DNA of 64,000 nt, taken from positions 186,001 to 250,000 of the forward strand of contig NZ_JAFKOJ010000002.1 of assembly GCF_017303275.1 (NCBI RefSeq), written 5' to 3'. The notes under the pieces are model-generated. The model saw nothing but the letters and a program-made list of their open reading frames with translations. It was not told where the DNA came from and searched no databases. Shown piece by piece: positions 48,585-57,311 of this stretch. The DNA comes from Bacillus sp. NTK034 (lineage in GTDB: Bacteria; Bacillota; Bacilli; Bacillales; Cytobacillaceae). The stretch's first letter is position 1. The number at the start of each line of letters is the position of its first letter. A program made the translations under genes and the position numbers.

Positions 48585-49244
48585 TTATATTTCCAGGCCT
48601 TTTTTCTTCATAGCCAATTGCCTATCGAAACAAAATCGCAAAAGCAATTGCCTATCCTGGGGGCTTACGTCCATAAACTGAACAGAAATAAGCGATTTTC
48701 CATTTTTAGGTTCAGAAACTCTGATAACTTTACTTTTAAGCCGCAAATAATAATTGTCGCCGTTTTGCATTGCTAATACGAAATAAGTATGTATTTGCAT
48801 ATTCGCTTTTAAAGAACTTCTGCTTTGTGCGATGATTGCAGCCCCGCCCGCACTAATATCATCCGTAACGGATACAAAAGGAATAAACTCATTACTTTCC
48901 GGGTGGATAGCAACATCAACAGGTGTTTCAACCCGGACAAACTGGCGCCGCTGAATTTTTACCAAATGTTCGTCCCCTGGATATGATAAAACCATCATCG
49001 GAATCTTCAGCTTAACTCTTCCCATAACCTCGCTTTCGAAAAGATATACAGTCCCATCTTCAGCTAAAAAAGTTGCCTTCAGCTGAGTCCCATCGAGCAG
49101 GAAAGCAGCTTTATTCGTTTCTTGATTTATCGGATAATCAATATATAGATTATTTCCTTCTCTTTCAGCAAGCTTGCATTTATATTTCTCGGATTTTTCC
49201 GAGTAGGTTAATTCCAGCAGCAATGTTTCTCCAATATTTATCAC
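48585..49244 (-). CDS. motI: c-di-GMP receptor MotI (YpfA), PilZ protein
   Basis: 219 residues: N-terminal YcgR-like domain and a C-terminal PilZ domain. Both c-di-GMP motifs are intact: RRxxR as QRRQFVRV near residue 98, and D/NxSxGG as DDISAGGAA near residue 130. In B. subtilis this protein slows the flagellar stator MotA when c-di-GMP is bound. The GTG start follows GGGGAAG. With cheR it indicates flagellar motility. Confidence 0.92.
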   Translation of the reverse strand: MINIGETLLLELTYSEKSEKYKCKLAEREGNNLYIDYPINQETNKAAFLLDGTQLKATFLAEDGTVYLFESEVMGRVKLKIPMMVLSYPGDEHLVKIQRRQFVRVETPVDVAIHPESNEFIPFVSVTDDISAGGAAIIAQSRSSLKANMQIHTYFVLAMQNGDNYYLRLKSKVIRVSEPKNGKSLISVQFMDVSPQDRQLLLRFCFDRQLAMKKKGLEI

Positions 49245-49364
49245 ACTGACACACTTCCCCTTAGCAAAAGGATAATCTTGTCATTTAATTATGACCGGTA
49301 TAAAAGAATCCTGCAATAGAATCTTTGAAAAAATTAGGCAAAAAGACCCATATGCTATTTAAAA

Positions 49365-49393
49365 CAAAAAAAGAAAGCCTATCTGGCTTTCTC
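49365..49393 (-). terminator. Terminator of sleB-ypeB
   Basis: Minus-strand stem GAAAGCC / GGCTTTC with an AGATA loop, followed by TTTTTTTG; just past ypeB. Confidence 0.9.
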
Positions 49394-50742
49394 TACAATA
49401 CATCTTCAAATACTGGTTCAGCATTTTTAAGCTTTTCTACTTTTTCTTCCTGTCCTGTTTCTGCGTTTATATAGATTCTGTAGGTATCTTCACCCAAAGT
49501 GCCAAGAAATTCATAACAGGAAACTTCCTGATTCAAATCATTAATGATTATTGCCCGTCTGTCTTCCATGACTTTCAGCTGTGGATTTACCTTGGCTCTC
49601 GCCTCTTCTGCAGTGATTGCAGGCTCAGGAATTTCTCTCTGGTGATGAGCCTTTAAATAATCCTCAGCAGAAAAGGCTGCCATTTTGCCATTGTCAAGCG
49701 CAACTTTCACACGAATGGAGTCCGGATAAATTCTTACACCATCCTGATTGGATACAAAGGTAAATACCCCTAAATTGTCATACTGAGCACTCTCGAATAA
49801 ATCAAGGTCCTTAAAACCATTGTCTTTCAGAAATTTAACCGCATTATTGCTTGCTTCATTAAGGCTTACTTTTTGTTTCGCCACTTCCCTATCCAGTATA
49901 AACCAGATTGGATAACCGCCTTTTTTAGTGATATCCATGTTTGCTTCTTCTTTTGTTTTCTTATTTTGAATACTTACACTAAAGAACCCGTAATCAGATC
50001 CTTTACCGTTTTCCGTCACTCTGATATTAATATTATTTCCCAGGTTTGCATATTGCCGGCCTATTCGTGCAGCTTCTTCTTCTGTTATTTCTTTACCCTT
50101 AAGATATTTGTAATTTTCATCTTTCCTCTGCATATTTACAAACGCAGGTCCAAAGTCTGTCTCTCCATAGCCTTCAACCGTTTTTTCCACTGTCTTAAAT
50201 CCATCTATGATTGTATTATCTGCAGCTTCCTCATTTGAAGCAAGCGCCATTTCTACATCCATCCACCGTAAGTTCTTCTCAAGCACCATATGTTGAACTT
50301 TGCGCAAATCCTGCTGAACATCAGCCGACTGTTTATAAAGCTGCTTTAGCGCTTGATATTCTTTATCAGATAAAGGCTCCTTCTCCAAGTCCCTTACTGC
50401 TGTCCGATAACTGAAATCTCCAATATTGGATAGAAACTCTTCTGTTTTATTGAAAGGAAGAAGCGAGAGAGGCAGCTGGCCAACATCTGAGTGGGCTTCT
50501 GAAGTCAATCTCCATACTTCTGCCAATTCAGGTGATAGTGAAGCTCTAGAATTCATTGCTAAGGTTGTTCCAATTTTGTCATGCAATAAGTCAATTTGGT
50601 AAGTTAAATCATGAAATGCCCTTTGATAATTATTTTCGGCATTAATTAGGATTGCATTTTTCTCCCGGTGCTCCTGATAACCCCAGAACGCTGTACCGGC
50701 AACACCCAGTGCAAGTACGCCTATTAGAATTCCTCTAAGCAT
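49393..50742 (-). CDS. ypeB: Germination protein YpeB
   Basis: Needed for SleB to be placed and kept inactive in the dormant spore. 449 residues: N-terminal membrane anchor (LRGILIGVLALGVAGTAFWG), helical middle (NLRWMDVEMALASNEEAADN) and repeated PepSY-type domains in the second half (VSLNEASNNAVKFLKDNGF and the C-terminal ITAEEARAKVNPQLKVMEDR). The second ATG is preferred since it has a well-spaced GGGGTG and matches the B. subtilis N-terminus. Follows sleB by 14 bases. Confidence 0.95.
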   Translation of the reverse strand: MLRGILIGVLALGVAGTAFWGYQEHREKNAILINAENNYQRAFHDLTYQIDLLHDKIGTTLAMNSRASLSPELAEVWRLTSEAHSDVGQLPLSLLPFNKTEEFLSNIGDFSYRTAVRDLEKEPLSDKEYQALKQLYKQSADVQQDLRKVQHMVLEKNLRWMDVEMALASNEEAADNTIIDGFKTVEKTVEGYGETDFGPAFVNMQRKDENYKYLKGKEITEEEAARIGRQYANLGNNINIRVTENGKGSDYGFFSVSIQNKKTKEEANMDITKKGGYPIWFILDREVAKQKVSLNEASNNAVKFLKDNGFKDLDLFESAQYDNLGVFTFVSNQDGVRIYPDSIRVKVALDNGKMAAFSAEDYLKAHHQREIPEPAITAEEARAKVNPQLKVMEDRRAIIINDLNQEVSCYEFLGTLGEDTYRIYINAETGQEEKVEKLKNAEPVFEDVL

Positions 50743-50756
50743 GATCATTCACCCCT

Positions 50757-51596
50757 CTATTTACAGAATATATGTTTTCCAATTTGCTTGATTTGCGGCC
50801 GTGTCCAAATCCATCCGCTTGTAGCTGTATCCGGATTAAAGTAATACAGTGCCTCGCCTGTTGGATCCCATCCATTGATGGCATCAAGGACAGCTTTTTT
50901 TGCTGTTTCATTCGGCGTTAGCCATATCTGTCCATCGGCAACGGCAGTAAAAGCACGAGGCTCAAATATAACACCAGAAACAGTGTTTGGAAATGAAGCA
51001 CTTTCTACACGGTTTAAAATTACTGCGGCAACTGCCACCTGGCCTGTATATGGCTCCCCTCTAGATTCTCCATAAACCGCATTGGCCATCAGCTGGATAT
51101 CATTTTCTGAGAATCCGTTAGGCACATTTGCAGCGGTCGGCTGTTTAGGAGCTTCCTGCTGCTGTGCCGTTCCCCCGGAAGATCCCCCTTGCTGAGGCTG
51201 AGTCTGCTTCTCAGTGTCCACCCCGCCGTAGTGGGTAAATTTATTGCCCTTATTAATTTGTTCTTTCACATACTGTTCATTATACTTGGATGCCTTTACG
51301 AGCTTGTTTTTTGTTTCCTGACCAGCAAGCCCGTCTATCGGAAGGCCGAATTCATATTGAAAATTCCTAAGTGCCCAATAAGTTCCCCACCCAAAAACTC
51401 CATCGATTTTCCCATTGTAGAATCCTAAATACTGCAGGCGGGACTGAAGCTCGATTACATCATCTCCAACAGCTCCGTGCTGGATAACCTGGTTCGAAAA
51501 GGCATTAGCTTTGTCCATATTCCCGCTCAATGGAATTCCCAGAACACAAAGGGAGATTATGAGTAGAACCTTTCCTGCCAAAAAATTCTTTTTCAT
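50757..51596 (-). CDS. sleB: Spore cortex-lytic enzyme SleB
   Basis: Lytic transglycosylase that degrades cortex peptidoglycan during germination. 279 residues: signal peptide (VLLIISLCVLGIPLSG), peptidoglycan-binding domain with the VIELQSRLQYLGFYNGKIDG repeat near residue 45, a Q/P/T-rich linker near 135-150, and a hydrolase_2 domain with catalytic glutamate in VYGESRGEPYTGQVAVAA. Ribosome site TTTGGAGGTT. Forms a bicistron with ypeB, expected in the forespore. Confidence 0.96.
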   Translation of the reverse strand: MKKNFLAGKVLLIISLCVLGIPLSGNMDKANAFSNQVIQHGAVGDDVIELQSRLQYLGFYNGKIDGVFGWGTYWALRNFQYEFGLPIDGLAGQETKNKLVKASKYNEQYVKEQINKGNKFTHYGGVDTEKQTQPQQGGSSGGTAQQQEAPKQPTAANVPNGFSENDIQLMANAVYGESRGEPYTGQVAVAAVILNRVESASFPNTVSGVIFEPRAFTAVADGQIWLTPNETAKKAVLDAINGWDPTGEALYYFNPDTATSGWIWTRPQIKQIGKHIFCK

Positions 51597-51705
51597 GGAT
51601 TTTAACCTCCAAAAGTCAATCTTTTTTCATTGACCCTATTTTTTGTAGTCCTTGGCTTTTTATTCAATAACTTGAGTCTTTTTACTTTAGGTTGGTTTTC
51701 GGCAA

Positions 51706-51740
51706 AATAAAAAACCCTCCATCAGGAATGGAGAGTTTTC
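51706..51740 (-). terminator. Terminator of prsW
   Basis: Minus-strand stem AAAACTCTCCAT / ATGGAGGGTTTT with a TCCTG loop and one wobble, followed by TTATTTT. It overlaps the end of prsW. Confidence 0.85.
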
Positions 51741-52411
51741 TGTAAATCAAATTGATTATTCATGTGGTTTACGCTATGTGCCCTTGCTTTTTTCACTTTT
51801 CTTAAGCCCAGCCACCAAAGGAAAATCATAAATGGAAACATGATAAAAATCCAATGTTTTAAGGAAATCAGGATGTAGTCGTAAATACCGTGAAGGAGAA
51901 AAGGTATAAAGAGCGAGAAGGCTATCCATTTTTTTGTCGAGGTTGCCGAGAATTTTCCTTTTCCTATATAATAGCCCATGATAACACCAAAGAGAGCATG
52001 ACTGGAAACCGGAAGCAAGGCCCTTCCAAGAGCGTGTTCCACACCGAGCGCGACGAGATAGAAGATATTTTCTGCAGTGGCAAAGCCAAGTGATACAGAA
52101 GCACCATACACAATTCCATCATATGGTTCATCAAATGTGATATGCTGATAAATAGTATAAAATAATATAAACCATTTAAAGAATTCTTCCAGCAGGCTTG
52201 ATGAAAGAAATGCGTCCATCAGACTAGACTGCAGGACCCCTTCAGTCTCTAAAACATACTGGATGAACATGATGGGGAACACGAGCAAAGCACCAAACAA
52301 AAAAGTTTTAAAAACCATTGATATGGGTTCAGACTCATATTGATCTTTTAAATAGAAATAGCTTAATAATGCCAACCCCGGCGCGATGCCAGCGGATAAT
52401 ATTCCCAGCAT
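51722..52411 (-). CDS. prsW: Site-1 intramembrane protease PrsW
   Basis: Membrane protease that starts degradation of anti-sigma factor RsiW in B. subtilis, releasing sigma-W. 229 residues, about eight hydrophobic segments, with the conserved glutamates in [13 protein letters not shown] near residue 70, GFATAEN near 102, HALFGVIMG near 128 and [10 protein letters not shown] near 165. The ATG seven codons into the longest frame was chosen: GAGGG precedes it and the N-terminus then matches B. subtilis PrsW. Confidence 0.95.
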   Translation of the reverse strand: MLGILSAGIAPGLALLSYFYLKDQYESEPISMVFKTFLFGALLVFPIMFIQYVLETEGVLQSSLMDAFLSSSLLEEFFKWFILFYTIYQHITFDEPYDGIVYGASVSLGFATAENIFYLVALGVEHALGRALLPVSSHALFGVIMGYYIGKGKFSATSTKKWIAFSLFIPFLLHGIYDYILISLKHWIFIMFPFMIFLWWLGLRKVKKARAHSVNHMNNQFDLQKTLHS

Positions 52412-52484
52412 GAGCTGCCCTCTTTTCAATCTGTTTTCTTAATCGTATCATGATATAGAAAGAATTAAAATGATTATTCAAATA

Positions 52485-52512
52485 TTGGAAAACAAATATT
52501 TCGCATCATAAT
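52485..52512 (+). promoter_or_regulatory. Possible sigma-A promoter of ansA
   Basis: -35 TTGGAA, 16-base spacer, -10 CATAAT; about 30 bases before the start codon. Confidence 0.4.
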
Positions 52513-52542
52513 TTGTTTCAAAGCTAGAATTGGGGGATAAAC

Positions 52543-53511
52543 ATGGAGAAAAAAAAGATACTGGTTATACACACCGGAGGCACCATTTCAATGAGTGAGG
52601 ATGCAGCAACTGGTGCTGTTAAGCCGACAGGTAATAATCCATTGACTGAAAAAACAAAGGAACTGCTTTCCCTTGCAGAATTACTGGTTGAAGAGCCTTT
52701 TCATCTACCTTCACCGCATATAACACCTAAAGAAATGCTAAAATTGAAGGAAATTATTGCAAAATACCTGGCGAAGGAAGAAATTAGCGGCGTAGTCATT
52801 ACCCATGGGACAGATACATTAGAAGAGACAGCCTATTTCTTGGATCTGACTGTTAAAACATCCCTTCCCATCGTTGTTACTGGTGCTATGAGATCAAGTA
52901 ATGAAATCGGCTCTGATGGACTTTACAACCTAATTTCCTCCATTCGCGTAGCTTCATGCGAAGAAGCAAAAGACAAAGGGGTTCTGGTTGTTCTAAATGA
53001 TGAAATTCATACTGCGGAAAATGTGACAAAGACACACACAAGCAATGTATCTACTTTCCAAAGCCCGCAGTATGGACCAATCGGAATAGTCACAAAGAGA
53101 GGTGTATTATTTCATAACACGCCCACAAATAGAGAATATTATCCTTTAGATGCTGCTGTAAAAAAAGTCACACTTATTAAAGCATTTGCCGGAATGGATT
53201 CTTCTCTGCTTTATGCTATAGGTGATTTAGATTTTGACGGAGTTGTGATTGAAGCACTTGGACAAGGTAATTTGCCTCCAGCCACAATCGAAGGCATTAA
53301 AGCTCTTACAGAGAAGAATATTCCGATTGTATTAGTTTCCCGATGTTTCAATGGAATTGCTCAAGATGTATATGGCTATGACGGAGGCGGAAAACACCTA
53401 AAGGACATGGGTGTTATTTTCTCGAATGGACTAAACGGGCAAAAAGCAAGAATTAAACTGCTAATCGGACTGCAAACCCAGCAAAATATCGAAGAGATTT
53501 TTCAAATATAA
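52543..53511 (+). CDS. ansA: L-asparaginase (type I)
   Basis: Hydrolyses asparagine to aspartate and ammonia. 322 residues with both catalytic threonines: IHTGGTISM at residues 9-17 and ITHGTDTLEETAYFLDL near residue 86, plus VTGAMRSSNEIGSDG. No signal peptide is visible, so it is cytosolic. Ribosome site TTGGGGGATAAAC. Monocistronic, with its own promoter and shared terminator. Confidence 0.95.
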   Translation: MEKKKILVIHTGGTISMSEDAATGAVKPTGNNPLTEKTKELLSLAELLVEEPFHLPSPHITPKEMLKLKEIIAKYLAKEEISGVVITHGTDTLEETAYFLDLTVKTSLPIVVTGAMRSSNEIGSDGLYNLISSIRVASCEEAKDKGVLVVLNDEIHTAENVTKTHTSNVSTFQSPQYGPIGIVTKRGVLFHNTPTNREYYPLDAAVKKVTLIKAFAGMDSSLLYAIGDLDFDGVVIEALGQGNLPPATIEGIKALTEKNIPIVLVSRCFNGIAQDVYGYDGGGKHLKDMGVIFSNGLNGQKARIKLLIGLQTQQNIEEIFQI

Positions 53512-53517
53512 ATAACT

Positions 53518-53557
53518 AATAACAAAGGCTGATCCCATATGATCAGCCTTTGTTATT
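53518..53557. terminator. Bidirectional terminator between ansA and ypdA
   Basis: Perfect 17-bp arms AATAACAAAGGCTGATC / GATCAGCCTTTGTTATT around CCATAT. Serves the converging genes on both strands; T-rich on each side. Confidence 0.85.
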
Positions 53558-54523
53558 GCCACTCTCTTTTTCAATTATAGCTTTGGCTATTTGTCCGCCA
53601 TGGAATCTGCCATTTTCAATAAAAATTTCGTTGGCATTATTTCCGGCAGCAATAACACCTGCAATAAATATTCCAGGAACATTCGTTTCCATCGTTTCAG
53701 GATTATAATGAGGGCGGCCTGTTTCTTCACTTATTTGAATCCCCATATTCCTTAAAAATCCGTGGTCAGGATGGTAGCCAGTCATGGCAAATACAAAATC
53801 GTTCTTAATGTTGAATTGCTGGCCATCCACCATGTAGGTCAGCTTATTTTCACTGATTTCTTTCACATGTGCATTAAATTCCATTTTAATGACGCCATTT
53901 CTAACTAAGGACTCAAATTCAGGGAGTATCCATGGCTTTATGCTTGGTGAATATTCTGTTCCGCGGTAGATCACCGTAACTCGGGCTCCAGCTTTAACCA
54001 GTTCAATCGCAGCATCGACACTTGAGTTTTTCCCGCCAATTACCGTTACGTCTTTATCAAAATAAGGGTGGGCTTCCTTGAAATAGTGAAAAACCTTTGG
54101 CAGGTCCTCTCCTGGTACTTCCATGTAATTTGGATGGTCGTAATACCCTGTAGCAATTATTACGTTATTGGCGGTATAATCCCCCTTATCTGTGTGTACT
54201 TCAAATACCTCAGATTGATTTTTAACTACTTTGAGAACTTTTTCAAAGGCGTTAATCTTAATGCTCTTTCTTTTCACAACTTCCCGGTAATATGTCAGCG
54301 CCTGGTTTCTCTTAGGCTTGTAATTTTCCGTTATGAAGGGGACCCCGCCGATTTCGAGCTTTTCGCTTGTGCTGAAGAAGGTTTGGTGTGTGGGGTAGTG
54401 GTAAATTGCGTTTACAATATTGCCTTTTTCAATAACAAGCGGGTTTCTCCCGGCTTCCTGAAGAGCAATGGCAGCTGCCAATCCGCATGGTCCTCCGCCA
54501 ACAATAATAACGTCTATATTCAA
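53543..54523 (-). CDS. ypdA: Bacillithiol disulfide reductase YpdA (Bdr)
   Basis: FAD- and NADPH-dependent flavoprotein that reduces oxidised bacillithiol. 326 residues with VIIVGGGPCGLAAAIALQEA at the N-terminus, the conserved YPTHQTFFSTSEKLEIG segment, the second dinucleotide loop VIGGKNSSVDAAIELVKAGA near residue 167 and GIFIAGVIAAG near 292. The TTG start lies eight bases after AAGGAG; a GTG three codons earlier is too close to that site. Complements bshA and bshB1 in this window. Confidence 0.94.
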   Translation of the reverse strand: MNIDVIIVGGGPCGLAAAIALQEAGRNPLVIEKGNIVNAIYHYPTHQTFFSTSEKLEIGGVPFITENYKPKRNQALTYYREVVKRKSIKINAFEKVLKVVKNQSEVFEVHTDKGDYTANNVIIATGYYDHPNYMEVPGEDLPKVFHYFKEAHPYFDKDVTVIGGKNSSVDAAIELVKAGARVTVIYRGTEYSPSIKPWILPEFESLVRNGVIKMEFNAHVKEISENKLTYMVDGQQFNIKNDFVFAMTGYHPDHGFLRNMGIQISEETGRPHYNPETMETNVPGIFIAGVIAAGNNANEIFIENGRFHGGQIAKAIIEKESGNNKG

Positions 54524-54597
54524 AATTCTCACTCCTTAATCAATACCAATGAAAAAAATTTCATGTTGCTGTTTTTTCTACAGATATTGTTTTAGCC

Positions 54598-54820
54598 TAT
54601 AATAATGCCCGTTGATTTCAGCACGGGGCACTTGCTTTCCGCGGGGAGAGAAGAGAGCCCTCACCTCCCGCAGGACACTGAATTAGCTTCCTGGAATTAA
54701 CTCCGCACGATGGAAATGCGGATGCATTTTCGAGGATCAAGTACCGACAGCGAAGGTCAACTCAACAGGTTAAACTTAGTTTGAAGTTAAAAAGCAACAA
54801 ACTTTACTGAAAACAACATA
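54598..54820. repeat. Dispersed repeat, family B, copy 2
   Basis: In the gap between gudB and ypdA. Shares with 15740-15925 the blocks CCGTTGATTTC, TTGCTTTCCGCGGGG, GAGCCCTCACC versus GAGCC...TCACC, TCCCGCAG, and the closing AAAAGCAACAAAC with TTAC and GAAAACA. The centre is unrelated to the first copy, so the elements are mosaic. No frame or gene. Confidence 0.65.
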
Positions 54821-54851
54821 AAAAACTCCCATCAGTTTATGATAGGAGATT
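54820..54851 (-). terminator. Terminator of gudB
   Basis: Minus-strand stem CTCCTATCA / TGATGGGAG (one wobble) with a TAAAC loop, followed by TTTTTTATG. Confidence 0.8.
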
Positions 54852-54899
54852 TTTTATGATTATTCAAATGTCTTACATTCATCAATGGAGAATTTACAG

Positions 54900-56174
54900 T
54901 TAGATCCATCCGCGGAATCTTGAAGCTTCCGCCATTTTTCTTACACCTACCATATAGGCAGCCAGACGCATGTCTACACGGCGGGTTTGAGAGGTCTGAT
55001 AAATATTATCGAATGATTTGACCATGACTTTTTCAAGCTTTTCTTCTACTTCTTCTTCAGTCCAGTAATATCCCTGGTTATTTTGTACCCATTCGAAATA
55101 TGAAACTGTTACACCGCCGGCAGAAGCCAGTACATCAGGGACAAGCAGTATCCCTCGCTCGGAAAGGATTCGTGTAGCTTCCAAAGTAGTCGGGCCGTTA
55201 GCAGCCTCCACTACAATACCCGCTCTTATATTATGTGCATTTTCTTCTGTTATCTGATTTTCGATGGCCGCAGGAACCAGAATATCGCAATCGAGTTCAA
55301 GCAGCTCTTTATTTGTAATTGTATCATTAAACAATTTTGTCACAGTGCCAAAGCTATCACGGCGATCCAAGAGGTAATCAATATCAAGGCCTTCCGGATC
55401 ATATAAACCGCCATATGCATCTGAAATGCCAACAACCTTTGCTCCGGCATCATGCATAAACTTTGAGAGGAAACTTCCAGCGTTCCCGAATCCCTGAACA
55501 ACAACTCTTGCACCTTCGAGATTAATGCCTTTTTTCTTGGCAGCTTCCCGAATGCAAATTGTAACTCCTTTAGCTGTTGCTGATTCCCGTCCATGTGAAC
55601 CGCCAAGTACAAGTGGTTTACCTGTAATGAAGCCTGGAGAGTTAAATTCATCAATCCGGCTGTATTCATCCATCATCCATGCCATGATCTGCGAATTGGT
55701 AAATACATCAGGTGCAGGAATATCCTTAGTCGGCCCCACAATTTGACTGATGGCCCGTACATACCCGCGGCTTAGCCGCTCTAACTCACCGAAGGACATA
55801 TCGCGAGGGTCACAAACGATTCCGCCTTTGCCTCCGCCATATGGAAGATCCACAATTCCGCATTTTAAGCTCATCCAAATTGACAGTGCCTTGACTTCCT
55901 TTTCAGTTACATTCGGGTGAAAACGAATACCGCCTTTAGTAGGACCCACTGCATCATTATGCTGGGCCCGGTAGCCAGTAAAGACTTTTACTGTTCCGTC
56001 ATCCATCCGTACAGGAATTTTTACTGTCATCATGCGAATTGGCTCTTTTAGAAGCTCATATACCTCATCAGAATATCCCAGCTTCCCTAAAGCCTTATGT
56101 ATGACAGTTTGAGTCGACTTTAAGACGTCCAATTTTTCTGCTTTATTTGAATCAGTACCTTTCTCGGCTACCAT
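54900..56174 (-). CDS. gudB: NAD-dependent glutamate dehydrogenase GudB/RocG
   Basis: Oxidative deamination of glutamate to 2-oxoglutarate. 424 residues, the normal length. Catalytic region: KGGIRFHPNVTEKEVKALSI, LKCGIVDLPYGGGKGGI with the active lysine near residue 110-125, PAPDVFTNSQIMAWMMDEYS, and the dinucleotide fold VVQGFGNAGS. The nine-base duplication that inactivates gudB in B. subtilis 168 near EVKAL is not present, so the enzyme should be active. ATG follows TAGGAGGTTTAC. Confidence 0.95.
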   Translation of the reverse strand: MVAEKGTDSNKAEKLDVLKSTQTVIHKALGKLGYSDEVYELLKEPIRMMTVKIPVRMDDGTVKVFTGYRAQHNDAVGPTKGGIRFHPNVTEKEVKALSIWMSLKCGIVDLPYGGGKGGIVCDPRDMSFGELERLSRGYVRAISQIVGPTKDIPAPDVFTNSQIMAWMMDEYSRIDEFNSPGFITGKPLVLGGSHGRESATAKGVTICIREAAKKKGINLEGARVVVQGFGNAGSFLSKFMHDAGAKVVGISDAYGGLYDPEGLDIDYLLDRRDSFGTVTKLFNDTITNKELLELDCDILVPAAIENQITEENAHNIRAGIVVEAANGPTTLEATRILSERGILLVPDVLASAGGVTVSYFEWVQNNQGYYWTEEEVEEKLEKVMVKSFDNIYQTSQTRRVDMRLAAYMVGVRKMAEASRFRGWI

Positions 56175-56226
56175 TTGTAAACCTCCTAGAAAAATCACTT
56201 TCATTAGTTGTCCGCTTCCATGGATT

Positions 56227-56254
56227 AGTATACACCTTTGCCTAATTTATGCAA
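56227..56254 (-). promoter_or_regulatory. Sigma-A promoter of gudB
   Basis: Minus strand: -35 TTGCAT, 16-base spacer, -10 TATACT, about 55 bases before the start codon. Confidence 0.55.
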
Positions 56255-56572
56255 GAAGAATCATGTACTTTTCCGCATTTTTTAATATTTTTATGAAACC
56301 GCTCTCAGCCTTGATATTAAAGGGAATTTTCTGTTTACTCCTAGTACCCGTTTTCCCGTTTAGGCCCAAAAGAAACATCCCATTTCCTTCTTTACTGTAT
56401 ATTTAAAAACTTTTCCATTTTTATACTATTTTTGCAGCTGATTAACTATACTTGTTTTACCCAATTTTTATATAGTTCATGACCATTTAATCCAAATTCA
56501 CTGCATTTATCTGTTATCATCCTGCCAGCTATTCTCTTTGGCAACCTGCAAAACAAGAGACTTCCTTTGTTC
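56255..56572. other. Gene-free gap between mecB and gudB
   Basis: About 320 AT-rich bases upstream of the gudB promoter. No frame with a ribosome site, no repeat and no clear hairpin apart from the mecB terminator at its edge. Confidence 0.5.
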
Positions 56573-56601
56573 AAAAAAAAAAAGAGGATGTCCCCCTCTT
56601 C
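56573..56601 (-). terminator. Terminator of mecB
   Basis: Minus-strand stem AAGAGG / CCTCTT with a GGGACAT loop, followed by a run of nine T. Confidence 0.8.
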
Positions 56602-56605
56602 CGAC

Positions 56606-57184
56606 TTATAAAAAGTATTCCACCAGCTTTTTTACTGCATTGGACTCGATAAGTACTTTCCCATATTCCTGAATTACATGTATGCTGGTAAAGGCTGAAT
56701 CACCGTACTCAGCTAATATGGCAATAACTCTATGAATGTCATCTCCCGCTAAATCTGTAACATGATAATAATACATTTCTTTATAACAATATAGGCTTCC
56801 TTCCTGAATCTGCACACGGTTCAGCTCTTTAGCCATTTGAATTACGTCTTCAAAATCCTGGAACTCGAATAATATATCTTCACTGCCCTCAACAGTTACT
56901 TGCATTTCAATAAAACCATCCTCAAGGAGCTCTTCATCCATCTGATCCTCCATTGTAACGATCATAACCATTCCCTGAGCCTGCATGGAGAATATCTCCA
57001 CAGCAACTGTGCCTTGAATATCTACACCAAATTCTTCACTTGCCTCTTCCAGCATCTCATGAAATAGCTGATGCCATTTTAGAGAATCCTTCCAGACATC
57101 TTCCTTAGTCAGTCCCCTATCATTCAAGTCATCTAAGGTTAGAAAGATTTTGATTTTATTATAATTCAAACGTTCTAAGCGCAT
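56606..57184 (-). CDS. mecB: MecA-family adaptor MecB (YpbH)
   Basis: Adaptor that delivers substrates to ClpC. 192 residues: N-terminal substrate-binding part MRLERLNYNKIKIFLTLDDL, a linker rich in acid residues (MEDQMDEELLEDGFIEMQ), and a C-terminal ClpC-binding domain (LFEFQDFEDVIQMAKEL and AILAEYGDSAFTSIHVIQEYG). Closer to B. subtilis YpbH than to MecA, and at the same locus after gudB. The ATG was chosen to match that N-terminus; the longer frame starts upstream without a good site. Confidence 0.93.
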   Translation of the reverse strand: MRLERLNYNKIKIFLTLDDLNDRGLTKEDVWKDSLKWHQLFHEMLEEASEEFGVDIQGTVAVEIFSMQAQGMVMIVTMEDQMDEELLEDGFIEMQVTVEGSEDILFEFQDFEDVIQMAKELNRVQIQEGSLYCYKEMYYYHVTDLAGDDIHRVIAILAEYGDSAFTSIHVIQEYGKVLIESNAVKKLVEYFL

Positions 57185-57269
57185 GATAAGCCCCCTGCCC
57201 TGAACCAACTCTTTGGTTTAGTGTATGAAACATTGCTCAGTTTGTGAGTCGTCTTATTTTGTATGACTA

Positions 57270-57310
57270 AAAAAAAGAAAAGACCCGGCAACTTAACCGC
57301 CAGGTCTTAT
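57270..57310 (-). terminator. Terminator of the B12-binding MerR gene
   Basis: Minus-strand stem AAGACCTGGC / GCCGGGTCTT (one wobble) with a nine-base loop, followed by TTCTTTTTTTT. Confidence 0.85.
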
Positions 57311-57311
57311 G

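Noticed and set aside
54068..54595. 175-codon plus-strand frame opposite ypdA
   Set aside because: Antisense shadow of a well-supported flavoprotein gene.
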